Notes under the pieces: generated by a model
What the model saw: only the letters and a program-made list of their open reading frames with translations
Database searches by the model: none
What the model was told of the DNA's origin: nothing
Program-made: the position numbers and the translations under genes
Assembly (NCBI RefSeq): GCF_037975245.1
Contig: NC_092563.1
Span: forward strand, 544,001-608,000
Source: Apostichopus japonicus
Lineage: Eukaryota; Echinodermata; Holothuroidea; Aspidochirotida; Stichopodidae
Length of the DNA stretch: 64,000 bases
Direction: 5' to 3'
Shown: piece after piece, positions 37,398 through 47,942 of the stretch
How the letters are laid out: the number at the start of each line of letters is the position of its first letter
How positions within the stretch are numbered: the first letter of the stretch is position 1

Positions 37398-37766
37398 CAG
37401 TGGCGTAGGAAGGTACTTTTCAGTGGGGGGGGGGGCTGAAGACTGATGGCCGGCCTGGGGGAGGGGTCTAAGGGGAGGGGGTGTCCCCCTCCCCTTTGGA
37501 TTTTTTTTGCATTTCCAGGTGGCCTTAGATGCAATTTGGTGCAATATAGCACAATTCAACCCACCCACTCCATTTTGTAAAGAATTTTGCATTTTCACCT
37601 GGCCTTAGATGCAATTTGGTGCTTCAAATGAGATTTTTTTCTCATTTGGAAATGAAAAAGGGGTTTTCTGACTTGCGGAGCGGGGGGGGCGGAACGATAC
37701 TTCCGCCCCCCATATTTTTCACTGGGGGGGCTGGCGCCCCCAGCCCCCCCGGTTCCTACGCCCTTG
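37398..37766 (+). mobile_element. hAT-like MITE (GGCGTAGGAA family), copy C
   Basis: Begins CAGTGGCGTAGGAA and ends TTCCTACGCCCTTG, flanked by ATCAAAGA (37390-37397 and 37767-37774). It is 369 bp and very similar to copy B in reverse. Confidence 0.9.
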
Positions 37767-38328
37767 ATCAAAGACATTTCTGGCCTATCTTTGTATCTAC
37801 AAGTATCAGAAGTTGAAAAGTAAGACTACTAAGACGGGGGGGGGGGGGGGGCGTTGATGGAGTGATGTGTATACGCAAATAAGATAATACAATAAGATTT
37901 ATAAAGGGTACTAAATATCAGGCTGCATCATTCCAATCGAATTTCTGCAAAGTGCCCTTTAACGTCGGTGCCCCCCCCCCCCAGATTAAAAGTGCTTCCG
38001 CCGCCCTTGTGTAACTTGCTAATTTTAATACATTATGTATTATTGAATTACGTACTATTTTAACTCGTTTGTTTTTTGGGTTTAAAAGTGATATTGAATG
38101 AGGTGTCTCAAGTTAGCAAGAGGCCAGGGAACCAGAATGAACACTAGGGAAGGGCCGTTTCCGGCCATCTGGGGGGTTTGTAAAACCAAAAATTTTCTTG
38201 TACGCTCCGCGCCAACCGATGGTGGCGCTCCGCTCAGATAGTCGTGCCTACAACTTTGAAAATCCATATCAATCGCAAAAAGTGCTCCCCCCCCCTTTCA
38301 AATTCCTGGCTACGTCGCTGTTTCCTTC

Positions 38329-38877
38329 TACGAATGTCTCTGACCCACGTTAGGAGAGTTAAAGTGATATTGTTCAATGTTTGAACGTTACTGCATGTAC
38401 CATTAATGCATGGTACTTGGTAGGCCTATATAGGGGATGGTTTATTTCATTGTTTGTCCGGCTGTAAGCTTCATAAGCTTCATTGGGCTATCATGACAGT
38501 GCATGCCTGCTACAAGCCTGCTACAGCCTTGCTACGGCCTTGCTACAGCCCTAGAAAGATGCTGTCACTTTATGCCATCGTGTTCAAATAGCTGCCACAT
38601 TGCAATTTTCCCCTTTTGATTAGGCTGAAATTTCGTAAGTCATTTGAGCAAGTTAGAGTCTTATATGCTAACATATCGATGAATTCGGAAGTCATTTAGA
38701 GGCTTTCTTAAATTGTAAAAACTTTCCGACACAATTTGGCCATGTATATAGACATGCTGCCATTAATTAGAATGCACTTAAAACGAGTTCTCTCTTTTTC
38801 ATTCCTTGAGGTTCCAAAGTGCAATTTGTAATGCTACCGGTGGACACTAAACGCACGATACATAACATATGAGATGG
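38329..38877. other. Foldback loop, right non-repetitive part
   Basis: Unique sequence between the nested elements and the right arm. It has four short CTTGCTACAGCC/CCTGCTACAGCC-like repeats at 38506-38552. No gene is seen. Confidence 0.45.
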
Positions 38878-41323
38878 ACACTCATTTAAGAAGTGATGAT
38901 GTAGTGGTCATTTAAATTGGTCAAGCACTCTTTGGACCGGGCAAGACGCATTATGGTACTCTTCTACACTGTCTTAAAAAATCATATGACCCATCGGTTA
39001 GGTGGTCCAAGGCGTTCTGGTCTTGATTAGGGCCCAAATGCTTTTTATTCGTGATCCTGTTACATTAATTTAAGAAGTGATGATTTAATGGTCAGTTTAA
39101 TTGGTCAAGCACTCTTTGGACCGGGCAAGACGCATTATGGTACTTTTCTACAATGTCCTTAGAGTTCATGTTGACCATCGGTTTGGTGATCCAAGGCGTG
39201 CTGCTTTGATTAGGGCCCAAAGTTTTTTCGTGGTCCTGTTACACTTGATGATGTAGTAATGATTTAGTGGTCATTTAAATTGGTCAAGCACTCTTTGGAC
39301 CGGGCAAGACGCATTATGGTACTCTTCTACAATGTCCTTAGAGTTAATTTTACCCATTGGATAGGTGGTCCAAGGTGCGCTGCGTGGATTAGGGCCCAAA
39401 GCTTTTCGTTGTCCCGTTACACTCATTAAAGAAGTAATGATTTAGTGGTCATTTAAATTGGTCAAGCACTCTTTGGACCGGGCAAGACGCATTATGGTAC
39501 TCTTCTACAATGTCTTTAGAGTACATGTTACCGATTAATTTGTTGGTCCAAGGCGTGCTGCATGGATTAGGGCCCAAAGCTTTTTCGTGGTCCCGTTACA
39601 CTCATTGAAGAAGTAATGATTTAGTGGTCATTTAAATTTGGTCAAGCACTCTTTGGACCGGGCAAGAGGCATTATGTTACCCTTCTACAATGTCCTTCGA
39701 GTACATGTTACCGATTGGTTAGGTGTTCCAAGGCGTGCTGCATGGATTAGGGCCCAAAGTTTTTTCGTGGTCCCGTTACACTCATTAAAAAAGTAATGAT
39801 TTAGTGGTCATTTAAATTGGTCAAGCACTCTTTGGACCGGGCAAGACGCATTATGGTACTCTTCTACAATGTCCTTAGAGTTAATTTTACCCATTGGATA
39901 GGCGGTCCAAGGCGCGCTGCGTGGATTAGGGCCCAAAGTTTTTTCGTGGTCCCTTTACACTCATTAAAGAAGTAATGATTTAGTGGTCATTTAAATTGGT
40001 CAAGCACGCTTTGGACCGGGCAAGACGCATTATGGTACTCTTCTACAATGTCTTTAGAGTACATGTTACCGATTAATTTGTTGGTCCAAGGCGTGCTGCA
40101 TGGATTAGGGCCCAAAGCTTTTTCGTGGTCCCGTTACACTCATTGAAGAAGTAATGATTTAGTGGTCATTTAAATTGGTCAAGCACTCTTTGGACCGGGC
40201 AAGAGGCATTATGTTACCCTTCTACAATGTCCTTCGAGTACATGTTACCGATTGGTTAGGTGGTCCAAGGCGTGCTGCATGGATTAGGGCCCAAAGTTTT
40301 TTCGTGGTCCCGTTACACTCATTAAAAAAGTAATGATTTAGTGGTCATTTAAATTGGTCAAGCACTCTTTGGACCGGGCAAGACGCATTATGGTACTCTT
40401 CTACAATGTCTTTAGAGTTAATGTTACCCATTGGTTAGGTGGTCCAAGGCGTGCTGCATGGATTAGGGCCCAAAGCTTTTCGTGGTCCCGTTACACTCAT
40501 TAAAGAAGTAATGATTTAGTGGTCATTTAAATTGGTCAAGCACTCTTTGGACCGGGCAAGACGCATGATGGTACTCTTATGCAATGTCCTTAGAGTTAAT
40601 GTTAACCATCGGTTTGGTGATGCAATGCGTGCTGCATGGATTAGGGCCCAAAGCTTTTTCGTGGTCCCGTTACACTCATCGGAAAAAGTAATGAATTAGT
40701 GCTCATTTAAATTGGTCAAGCACTCTTTGGACCGGGCAAGCACATTATGGTACCCTTCTACAAGGTCCTTAGACTTCCTATGACCTATTGGTTGGGCGGT
40801 CCAAGGCGTGCTGGTCTTGATTAGGGCCCAAATGTTTTTATTTCAGTTCCCGTTACATTTATTTGAAAAAAAAATTATTTAATGGTCATTTTAATTGGCC
40901 AAGCACTCTTTGGACCGGGCAAGACGCATTATGGTATCCTTCTACAATGTGTTAAGAATTCATATGACCCATTGGTAAGGTGGTCCAAGGCGTGCTAGTC
41001 TTGATTAGGGCCTAAAGTAATTGTTTTACATTAATTTAAGAACTGATGAAGTACTGGTCATTTTAGTTGGTCAAGAACTATTTGGACCGGGCAAGATGCA
41101 TTATGGTACCCTTCTACATAGTCATTGGAGTTCATATGACCCATGGGCCATAGATAAACCTCTTTCCACGACCAAATGTTGAACATCTTGTAAGAAAGCT
41201 TTTGTCTTGCCACAGGTGTTACGTCGATACAATTGTCGAATACGTAACCGAATAGGCAGCTCAGTTACTCATTCGCGAATATCGAACGAGGAACGGGGAA
41301 TAAGTATCTAACTTCACACCGGT
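38878..41323 (-). repeat. Right arm of the foldback element: 13 tandem repeats plus outer domain
   Basis: Reverse-complement repeats carry GGGCAAGACGCATTATGG at spacings of about 179 bp, with GCATTATGG or a variant near 38948, 39132, 39311, 39489, 39669, 39848, 40027, 40206, 40385, 40563, 40742, 40926 and 41098. Units at 39311, 39489 and 39669 recur in the same order at 39848, 40027 and 40206, so a three-unit block of about 537 bp was itself duplicated. The outer 180 bp is unique and mirrors 31844-32020. Confidence 0.93.
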
Positions 41324-41333
41324 CCGGGTGGAC
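41324..41333. repeat. Right target-site duplication of the foldback element
   Basis: CCGGGTGGAC, identical to 31834-31843, followed directly by GCAAAACATCAC in the NECAB leader. Confidence 0.9.
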
Positions 41334-41359
41334 GCAAAACATCACAATCTGAAGTCAAA

Positions 41360-44300
41360 ATGTCTTCAACAGAGAGTGAAACTGGAAAGGGCATGTCAAT
41401 ATTTCTTGATGTGAGTATCTTACTTTATTGTTTCACATTTATTTGACGGTAGAATAGAAAAGGCATTCCGAAATCCATGTGACATTGTCAAACCTATGAT
41501 AGGTTTGTCCCAGTCCAGTCAGTGGGGATGGTAGTACTATTACTAATAGTAGCAAACCAACGCAAATTACAGTGTAGTATAGTGTATAGTGCTAGTAGTA
41601 GGGCCTATGTGGGAGCGTACTTTAAACTATACTAAATTTTCTAGTAAAAATTTAAATTTATATATAAAATATATAAATAATATATATAGCATAGGTTCAA
41701 ATGTTCACTTCCTGTTGCCAGAGTGCTCAATACACATGAGCAGAGCAAATAGTATATCTATATGGTAACTTTCAGCTTGTCCTACGCCCCAAAGATAAAA
41801 AAAAAGAAAAAAGCAGAGCTCATTTCAAAGTGTCGTAATGGTAACAAACCCCCAAACTGCGCCAGGAAGGAATAAGAACACGCTACCGTCTCCATTTCAT
41901 TCAGTTATATATGCTATTGTACTGGTTGCTGCCACTAATTTTGTCTTTCTGGTTACATTGGCAGGTCTTCCGTAGGGCAGATAAAAATGGTAAGTTCCTA
42001 GTTAAGCTAAATGGTTATTAATTATTATAAATCATAAAACAAAACTACAGTATGAAATGTTTCCCAGGAAGTGAATGAATACCGTATTGAAGAACTTAGT
42101 ATGCGAGACTCCGGATGTAAGGCGTTATTAAATTGCAGGGCCTCCCTTGTATCGCTTTCAGTTTGTAACAGGATTCTACTCATAATGTGTAAGGTTGATA
42201 CGTAATATACAGTTTTGGATAGTCAATTGAGAACTTAAAGGCAGAATACATACAAAAAACCTGTGTTCCGTATAAGTCTTCTGCTGTGCTAGAAGTTATT
42301 TTCTTTATAGATATATTTCCACTTTTGTTTTTATTTAAAGTTAACTTAATTAGCCCTATCGACATAATGGTACTAACCAAAGCTTCAGGTACATGGACTA
42401 TTGTATAGGGGGTTACTAATTTCTGTATCAAACGAAACATATCTTAACATTTAAAGACATGTTAAGCATGTACCAAGTACAATTTTAATGTTCCTTTAAT
42501 AATTTATTCTATTTGTTGAATGTTTTTTTCTAACATTGACAAATAGTGCAGACAGACCCTATGATTCTAGTAGTAGCAACCTTTCTGAGATATAACAGTC
42601 TGCCGAAAGGATTGTACCAAACAAAGTCTTCGGCTTTGAGTACAGTGTTTCAGTATGTTGCCGTTCTGGACGAATCAAATCGTAATTACCGACTTTGCGA
42701 TCCGTGTCATCGTCATTGCCGACTTTTTAATCCAAGGTGCCCCTCGCAATTTTGCAAGGTCGGTAAGAGTGACTCCACAGTACAAGCAAATTTTCACTAC
42801 TTTTCGATGATTGGATAAATGTAAGAATCATTAAAGATAAGAAAGTTATTACAACGTCAACATAAAATAATTAATTTGTCATTAAATGCATAAAATTACT
42901 TTACTATTGTAGGATCCTGTGTTAGTTTCCTTCATTGGTTTTCCCTATTTTTTTCTTTAGATGACAATTGCCTGTCCAGGGAGGAATTCCAATCTTTCTT
43001 CTCTGATGGAATTCTGAAACCTGATGAATTGGAGGAGCTGTTCAATAAGATTGACACACACAAGTCTAACAATATTGACACTGGAGAACTGAGCAGTAAG
43101 TTTACATTTGAAAAGTGTGTAGGTTTTTTGGTAACATGACATAACATAATAAAACATGACATAACATTATAAAACATGACATAACATAATAAAATATGAC
43201 ATAACATAATAAAACATGACACAAGCATGGACTTTGAGACACCAAGACCATCTTTAAATCACCTTACATTTAAGTTTTCAAATATTGCTCCCCAAAACAT
43301 GTAGCTGTCAACGTAAAAAATAATTGTAATCAACCATCTTATCAGTATTTACAAATTGGAAATGATTGAATGAGTGGTAAAATAGACCATTATCCTATAT
43401 GATAATTAAATTTGCTGTTTGTTTTGTTTATTTATTCATTTACAGCTTATTTCTCCAGTCAACTTGGACCCTTCAGGGCCATATTTGGGACCATTGAGGA
43501 ACTGTCTCAAGGAGTATCAAATGCTTTACAAGACACTGCTCAAGTAAGTAAAAATATGTGTTAATTTAGTACTGTTAACTAAAGCAAGATTTAGTGTATA
43601 AAACTTGTAATTGTGTTTATGTGTTATTACTAAATGGATGTATCTTCTGATGGGTTTTATTGTGGTTTGCTATATTACTTGGTGATGACAACAACTTTAA
43701 CAGTTGTTGATGTCGAACCAATTATTGTAGATATATTACTTCCCTGGCACTTTCTTGGCTTTCTTAAAATGAAACTGGAATGTGATTCTTTGTCATGGAG
43801 TTACACAATGGTATAATTGGTGATGGGTTCTACTTAAGCACATTACCAGGAGGGAACTAAGTTAAAATGATAAATGAAGAGCTCAGTTGGTAGAGTGTGC
43901 AAAGATCTTGAACCACTGGGTCACTAAGTTCCATGCCATAAAAATATAGATTGCTGATGCAAAATTTGGGTAGGATTTTGAAGTGAAATCTATATCATTG
44001 AATTTTCAGGGGTGCACGCTGGTAATAATCTGTACCATCAGTTACAGATGAAAGGAATGTGAAATTTGCAGAAAGAAAGAAACATTTCAATCTTTTCTTT
44101 TTGTTAAACTGTTTTTTTGTTTGATAGGAATATCCAAAGAAATCATTCTATGATCAATTTACTGTGAGGTTCATGATGAAAGAAATATCTACCCAGCTGG
44201 CTGCCGTACAGCAGAGTTTAGAAACAGCTGCGGACCATCTTGAGGCTGATGCACTGAAAGACAGGTAAATATGCCATTGGGCAGGAGAGTTATTTGAATG

Positions 44301-47300
44301 AGGGGTGATTATATTAAGAGAGTTACCTTACTGAGGGGTGATTATATTAAGAGAGTTACCTTATTGAGTTTTACAGTATCTTATCATCAAACCGTCTTTA
44401 TAGTTTGCTCAAACAAATTCATCACAGTGCATCACAATCACAATTGTCTAACAAGGTTTGCCTTTATTTCGTTGTCTCAATTTAGAGAATCGCAGACACT
44501 GCCTGTGGATGTATTAGGTCCTCCTACCAACAGCACTGCTGGATGGATTTGTCGTAGGGCCAGACGACAACTGTCTACCCAAACAAGCATTCCATTGGCT
44601 GGTGAGTCCCAAACAAGCATTTCATTGGCTGGTAAGTCCCAAACAAGCATTCCATTGGCTGGTGAGTCCCAGTATTTCTTGTTCCAGAGTTATTCAACCA
44701 CCTGCTCCCTAACAAGGTACAGGAGGGGGTCATATTCTGATATCTTTTTGTGGATTACAGTGAACCTCTAACTACAGTGATCCTAAGTCTGGATATACCA
44801 CATAGCATTAAAATAAAGTATTACCAGAGAAAGTCCTTTTAAAGGGATTGCTCTGAATTTTGTGGTAAGGTAGTGCACTTCAAACACTGGTTAGTCTGTT
44901 TCAAATCTCTTCATTAATGTGCAGCTTTTTCCCCCCGTGTTCCGTTTCTTCCTTTTTTCAAGTTGTTCATTGCTTGAATTTTATATCTCTGTTAATAACA
45001 TGACTACATAATTGTTTGCTTCTCTTGTAATATAACATTTTCCGTCTTCAAAGGATTAAGCGGTCTGACAGAACAAGTGGACCGATTAAAAGGATTCATT
45101 GATGAACTCGAAAATAAAGTCAAGATTGACCCTGTTGATGAGGAGCAAGTTTCCCTGGAGGACGATAACCTGGTAAAATAAATTAAACCATCCACATTGT
45201 TGACTCTTGAGATTGCAGTCAAAATGCAGTGTTTGGTCCTCCTTAGGATGTCTCTATTTCGCATATCAGCATCTTTAAGTCCCATTACGTACTCCACAAT
45301 GCCAAACAACTGATGGCCATTCTGTGAGATGTAAATTGAAGATTCTGACACAGACAGTTAGTATGTAATCACTTCTCCATCAATGTGGTACTTTAACGAC
45401 AACCATGGTTGTTGTAGATTCTGACACAGACAGTATGTAACCACTTCTCCATCAATGTGGTAATTTGGACATTTTGTTCCAATAAATGATTCTCAAAGGA
45501 TTATAATTATTTAGCAGATGTACAGCCATAAGATAATTGTTCAAACTGCTTCAGAGCTGAATTATCCCTTTAATTGTTCCAACTATTTGACATTTATGTT
45601 TCATGTTTGTTGTCCATGTCAATGATAGGTTACCGTAGTCAGCCGTAAGATGGATGTCTTGGAGGAACACGAGTCAACCTTCCGTGAACATCTCAGAACC
45701 TACATAGAGACTGCGGATAATGAACCGGGTTGTATCAGGTAAATATCCTAAAACTGAATGATAAATATAACTGTATATCTCACTTGACATATGTCTAGGT
45801 CATGTCTAGGGGATTGGAAAAGGTAAAAAATTTCTTAAAATAAGAAGAAAAAAGTATAAATAATAATGAAAATAAGAAACTGTAATTTTTTTGGTAATGT
45901 TCTTTTCATTATAGGTATCCAGCTTAATATTAATTGTCTGAAATATTACTGTTGTATATGATTTGTTAATTGAATTAAAGTTTAAGTGATTAATACCTTT
46001 TTTACATTGGTCATATATGATAGAACCTTAACCAGTCAGAATACTAAATATTTTTACCAAAACCATACATACTGTCTATTTTACCTTGTATAGTTTCATA
46101 TAACAATCAGTTATTTATGACTATGGCCGTTGAGGTAACAATTTATTGACTTGACAAACAAGGGGGGGGGGGGATATCAAAACGTCTTTAACAAATAACT
46201 TTTGCTTTTCCCTCCATAAAATGTCTTTGACTGAATATTGACATTTATCATAACTTGAGAAATGTACAGAGAGAGAGAGACAGAAAAAGGAAACAGTTCA
46301 CCAATGGGAAATACAAATTTACATGATATGCTAGTTTGACATTGCTGTACATCAGAGTTTTGGGCCAATTTCTGTGTCATTTACAGAAAATATGTGTCAT
46401 TTGAGAGGTATGATTTATGCAGTGGAAGTTCAGATTTCACGACATTGACAATTAAATTGATAACATGAAATTTTACCGCTGTTGTATTGGAAGGCTCCAA
46501 ACTGTGAAACGCTTTACTTTATTGTGAAACGATTTTTCTGCCTTTACAGTATTTCAGTTCGGTCTGTGAAGGATGGTAACTTGTTCACCATATTTGAAGT
46601 CTGGGCATCTCCTGAGAAAGCTAAGAGGTAACTAAACAAACCCCTTTCCACCTCTCTTCCAGAAACCTTTATTGCCCTATTAATTTGAATAATGTGATAT
46701 TTACTCCCACCATGTCACATATCTGGCAGTTAACCAATCTTGCTTCATATGTCCGAAACTCTTATTATGCTGGATTGATGTTTCCACTTGCACAAAGCTC
46801 TTGTGTGCATTATGATTAGCACAAAGTTATCTTCCTAACTCAATCATATATATGCCACAACATGCCTGCATATTTGGTTAAATAAACTTTAATATCAAGT
46901 TAATTCTAGTGAACAAGCTAATCTCAAGAGCTTACTTTGCTTCAGTTAATTTTGACTATTCAGATCTTTTCATTTATCGTTGTTGTCGAGAAAAAACTTG
47001 AGGCTCCATGAATGAACAAATTTTTCGATAAGGTCCAACACTAAATTTAGAAAGGATTTTCATCACAATTTACTGTTCTACTTTCTCTCAAGATTTTTAT
47101 CAATTTGGAAATATTGAAAGCTAATATTTGCATTGATTAGAAACTGTTTTTTTTTTTACTTTTAATTAATGATGGCAAACTGAAAGAAAGGATCATAGAA
47201 TAGTTAAACCAAGATTTCAATTTCAATTGCAAAAGGTTCTTTATAGTAGAATGTAGTACAGCAATAAAAGCCATGATAAAACTGAAAATATGAAATGCAT

Positions 47301-47942
47301 CATATTTTGTCGATTACATACTCATGCAACAAACATGTCCTTATTATTTTGTAGTCACATGACATCAGCAGTACTGACGACTTTGAAAGAGAAATGTGTC
47401 GGTCTCCTAGCCAAAGATGAGGAATGTAATTCGTTTAATATTCCAGGTAAGAAGGCGCTTTGAAAGCTGGGTCGGCCCCAGGGACAGTCATGTCAACTGT
47501 TCCCCTTTTTGAAGTCCTAATTTTTTTGATGAATTATGTTTAAAAATGAGAAAGATTATTTTCTATTCCATATTTCTAAAGGCGCCCTAATTGACCCTAA
47601 GTCTTGCAGCTGTACCCACCTGACCCCAGTCCAGGGTGTGTTCTTTTGGAGCTTGCTAGAAGATTTAAGTGATTAGTGCATCACCCTAGGGAGAGTGAGG
47701 GGGCAACGTGACAAGAATGTTCAGCATTTTAACCAGACTGGCAAGAGGCTTGAAAGATGTACATTGATAACTTGATTTGGGTTGTTAGCCAAGATTTTTC
47801 TAAGATTTTTGTTATTTCCAGCCTAGGGCATAAACATTATTACCATCACAGTATTTGACATCTTGGGTAAAGGATGCTTTGTGTTATTTATTTACTCTTT
47901 TCTTTCTCACCAGAAAAATGGATGTCAGGAACAGAAAGCTGA
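41360..47942 (+). CDS. NECAB: N-terminal EF-hand calcium-binding protein (NECAB family)
   Basis: NECABs are cytosolic, mainly neuronal, calcium-binding proteins. Eleven exons join in frame to 329 residues: 41360-41410, 41965-41989, 42961-43095, 43446-43543, 44128-44264, 44486-44601, 45054-45172, 45629-45738, 46550-46627, 47355-47446, 47914-47942. EF loop 1 is DKNDDNCLSREE (23-34) and is canonical; loop 2, DTHKSNNIDTGE (57-68), is complete but less typical. Next come the NECAB homology region (YDQFTVRFMMKEISTQL) and a coiled coil in exon 7 (188-227). A C-terminal ABM monooxygenase-like domain follows (from 228; includes FTIFEVWASPEKAKSHM). This is the order in vertebrate NECAB1-3 (351-396 residues). 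Exon 6 has three tandem in-frame donors. A transposon ends 36 bp before the start codon. Confidence 0.94.
41411..42960. other. NECAB introns 1 and 2
   Basis: AT-rich introns around the 25-nt exon 2 (41965-41989). A TATATAAA-rich microsatellite lies at 41658-41692. A 90-codon open frame at 42546-42818 in intron 2 matches nothing I recognise and is not called a gene. Confidence 0.5.
43131..43217. repeat. 19-bp tandem repeat after NECAB exon 3
   Basis: Four to five copies of ACATGACATAACATAATAA, starting 36 bp after the exon 3 donor. Confidence 0.85.
43874..43945 (+). other. Possible degenerate tRNA-like sequence in NECAB intron 4
   Basis: GAGCTCAGTTGGTAGAGTG resembles a tRNA D-arm/A-box region. 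The expected B box is degraded (GGTCACTAAGTTCCATGCC). It could be an old SINE head; there is no clear tail or target duplication. Confidence 0.3.
44298..44367. repeat. 33-bp tandem duplication after NECAB exon 5
   Basis: Two copies of TGAGGGGTGATTATATTAAG followed by AGAGTTACCTTA, starting 33 bp after the exon 5 donor. Confidence 0.88.
44580..44669 (+). repeat. Threefold 30-bp repeat carrying the NECAB exon 6 splice donor
   Basis: Units at 44580-44609, 44610-44639 and 44640-44669. Each reads CAAACAAGCATTCCATTGGC (one C-to-T change in unit 2) and then TG|GTGAGT or TG|GTAAGT. The possible exon ends are therefore 44601, 44631 and 44661. The 30-bp unit keeps frame and has no stop; later donors would add ESQTSISLAG and then KSQTSIPLAG. 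Confidence 0.9.
45341..45470. repeat. About 76-bp tandem duplication in NECAB intron 7
   Basis: GATTCTGACACAGACAG begins at 45341 and again at 45417; each copy continues through ACTTCTCCATCAATGTGGTA. Confidence 0.85.

Larger units (their letters stand above)
36075..37835 (+). repeat. Diverged direct duplication within the nest
   Basis: Segment 36075-36345 is repeated, interrupted and longer, at about 36890-37835. Shared landmarks in order are GTAGCCAGTATGTAGCAC (GTAACC in the first copy), GCCGAAAAAGACTA, ACTAGCTACAGTTGTATC, and TGTATCTACAAGTATCAGAA near 36300 and 37791. The second copy is interrupted by MITE copy C. Confidence 0.7.
36354..38009. mobile_element. Second hAT-like shell (CAAGGGCGGCGGAA ends)
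   Basis: Left end CAAGGGCGGCGGAA, right end TTCCGCCGCCCTTG, a perfect inverted pair. The flanks are TGTACCTT (36346-36353) and TGTAACTT (38010-38017), matching at 7 of 8 bases. It encloses MITE copies B and C. Because part of its interior duplicates sequence outside it, the history is complex and the two ends might come from different copies. Confidence 0.55.
35025..38320. mobile_element. hAT-like element inside the foldback loop (outer shell of a nest)
   Basis: The left end is CAGGGACGTAGCCAGG and the right end is CCTGGCTACGTCGCTG (near-perfect inverted repeats). It is flanked by the 8-bp direct repeat TTTCCTTC (35017-35024 and 38321-38328), a hAT-type signature. Its 3.3 kb includes three smaller elements and a further shell. 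The part at 38140-38250 is related to the right half of the 6539-6906 element (shares TACGCTCCGCGCCAAC and GTGGCGCTCCGCT). No transposase is evident. Confidence 0.82.
31844..41323. mobile_element. 9.48-kb foldback-type transposon with tandem-repeat arms
   Basis: The element starts ACCGGTGTGAAGTTAG and ends with its exact reverse complement, between 10-bp direct repeats. The outer ~400 bp of the two ends differ at only about three places by eye. Each arm has a unique outer part (about 180 bp) and then an array of about 179-bp repeats facing inward: 7 copies in the left arm, 13 in the right. A 5.66-kb loop separates the arms and holds nested elements but no long open frame, so the copy is non-autonomous. 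This architecture resembles Drosophila FB and the sea urchin TU elements. A 10-bp duplication fits Mutator-like elements best, but the superfamily is unassigned. It lies 36 bp upstream of the NECAB start codon. Confidence 0.92.

Noticed and set aside
31844-41323. Arms considered as a CRISPR array or centromeric satellite
   Set aside because: The repeats are about 179 bp without unique spacers, occur as two inverted arrays, and sit between a target-site duplication, so a transposon explains them better.
42546-42818. 90-codon plus-strand frame in NECAB intron 2
   Set aside because: There is no recognisable domain; it does not keep the NECAB frame between exons 2 and 3, which join perfectly without it.
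44298-44771. 157-codon open frame on the plus strand
   Set aside because: It is NECAB exon 6 read through the flanking introns and the tripled donor; it is not a separate gene.
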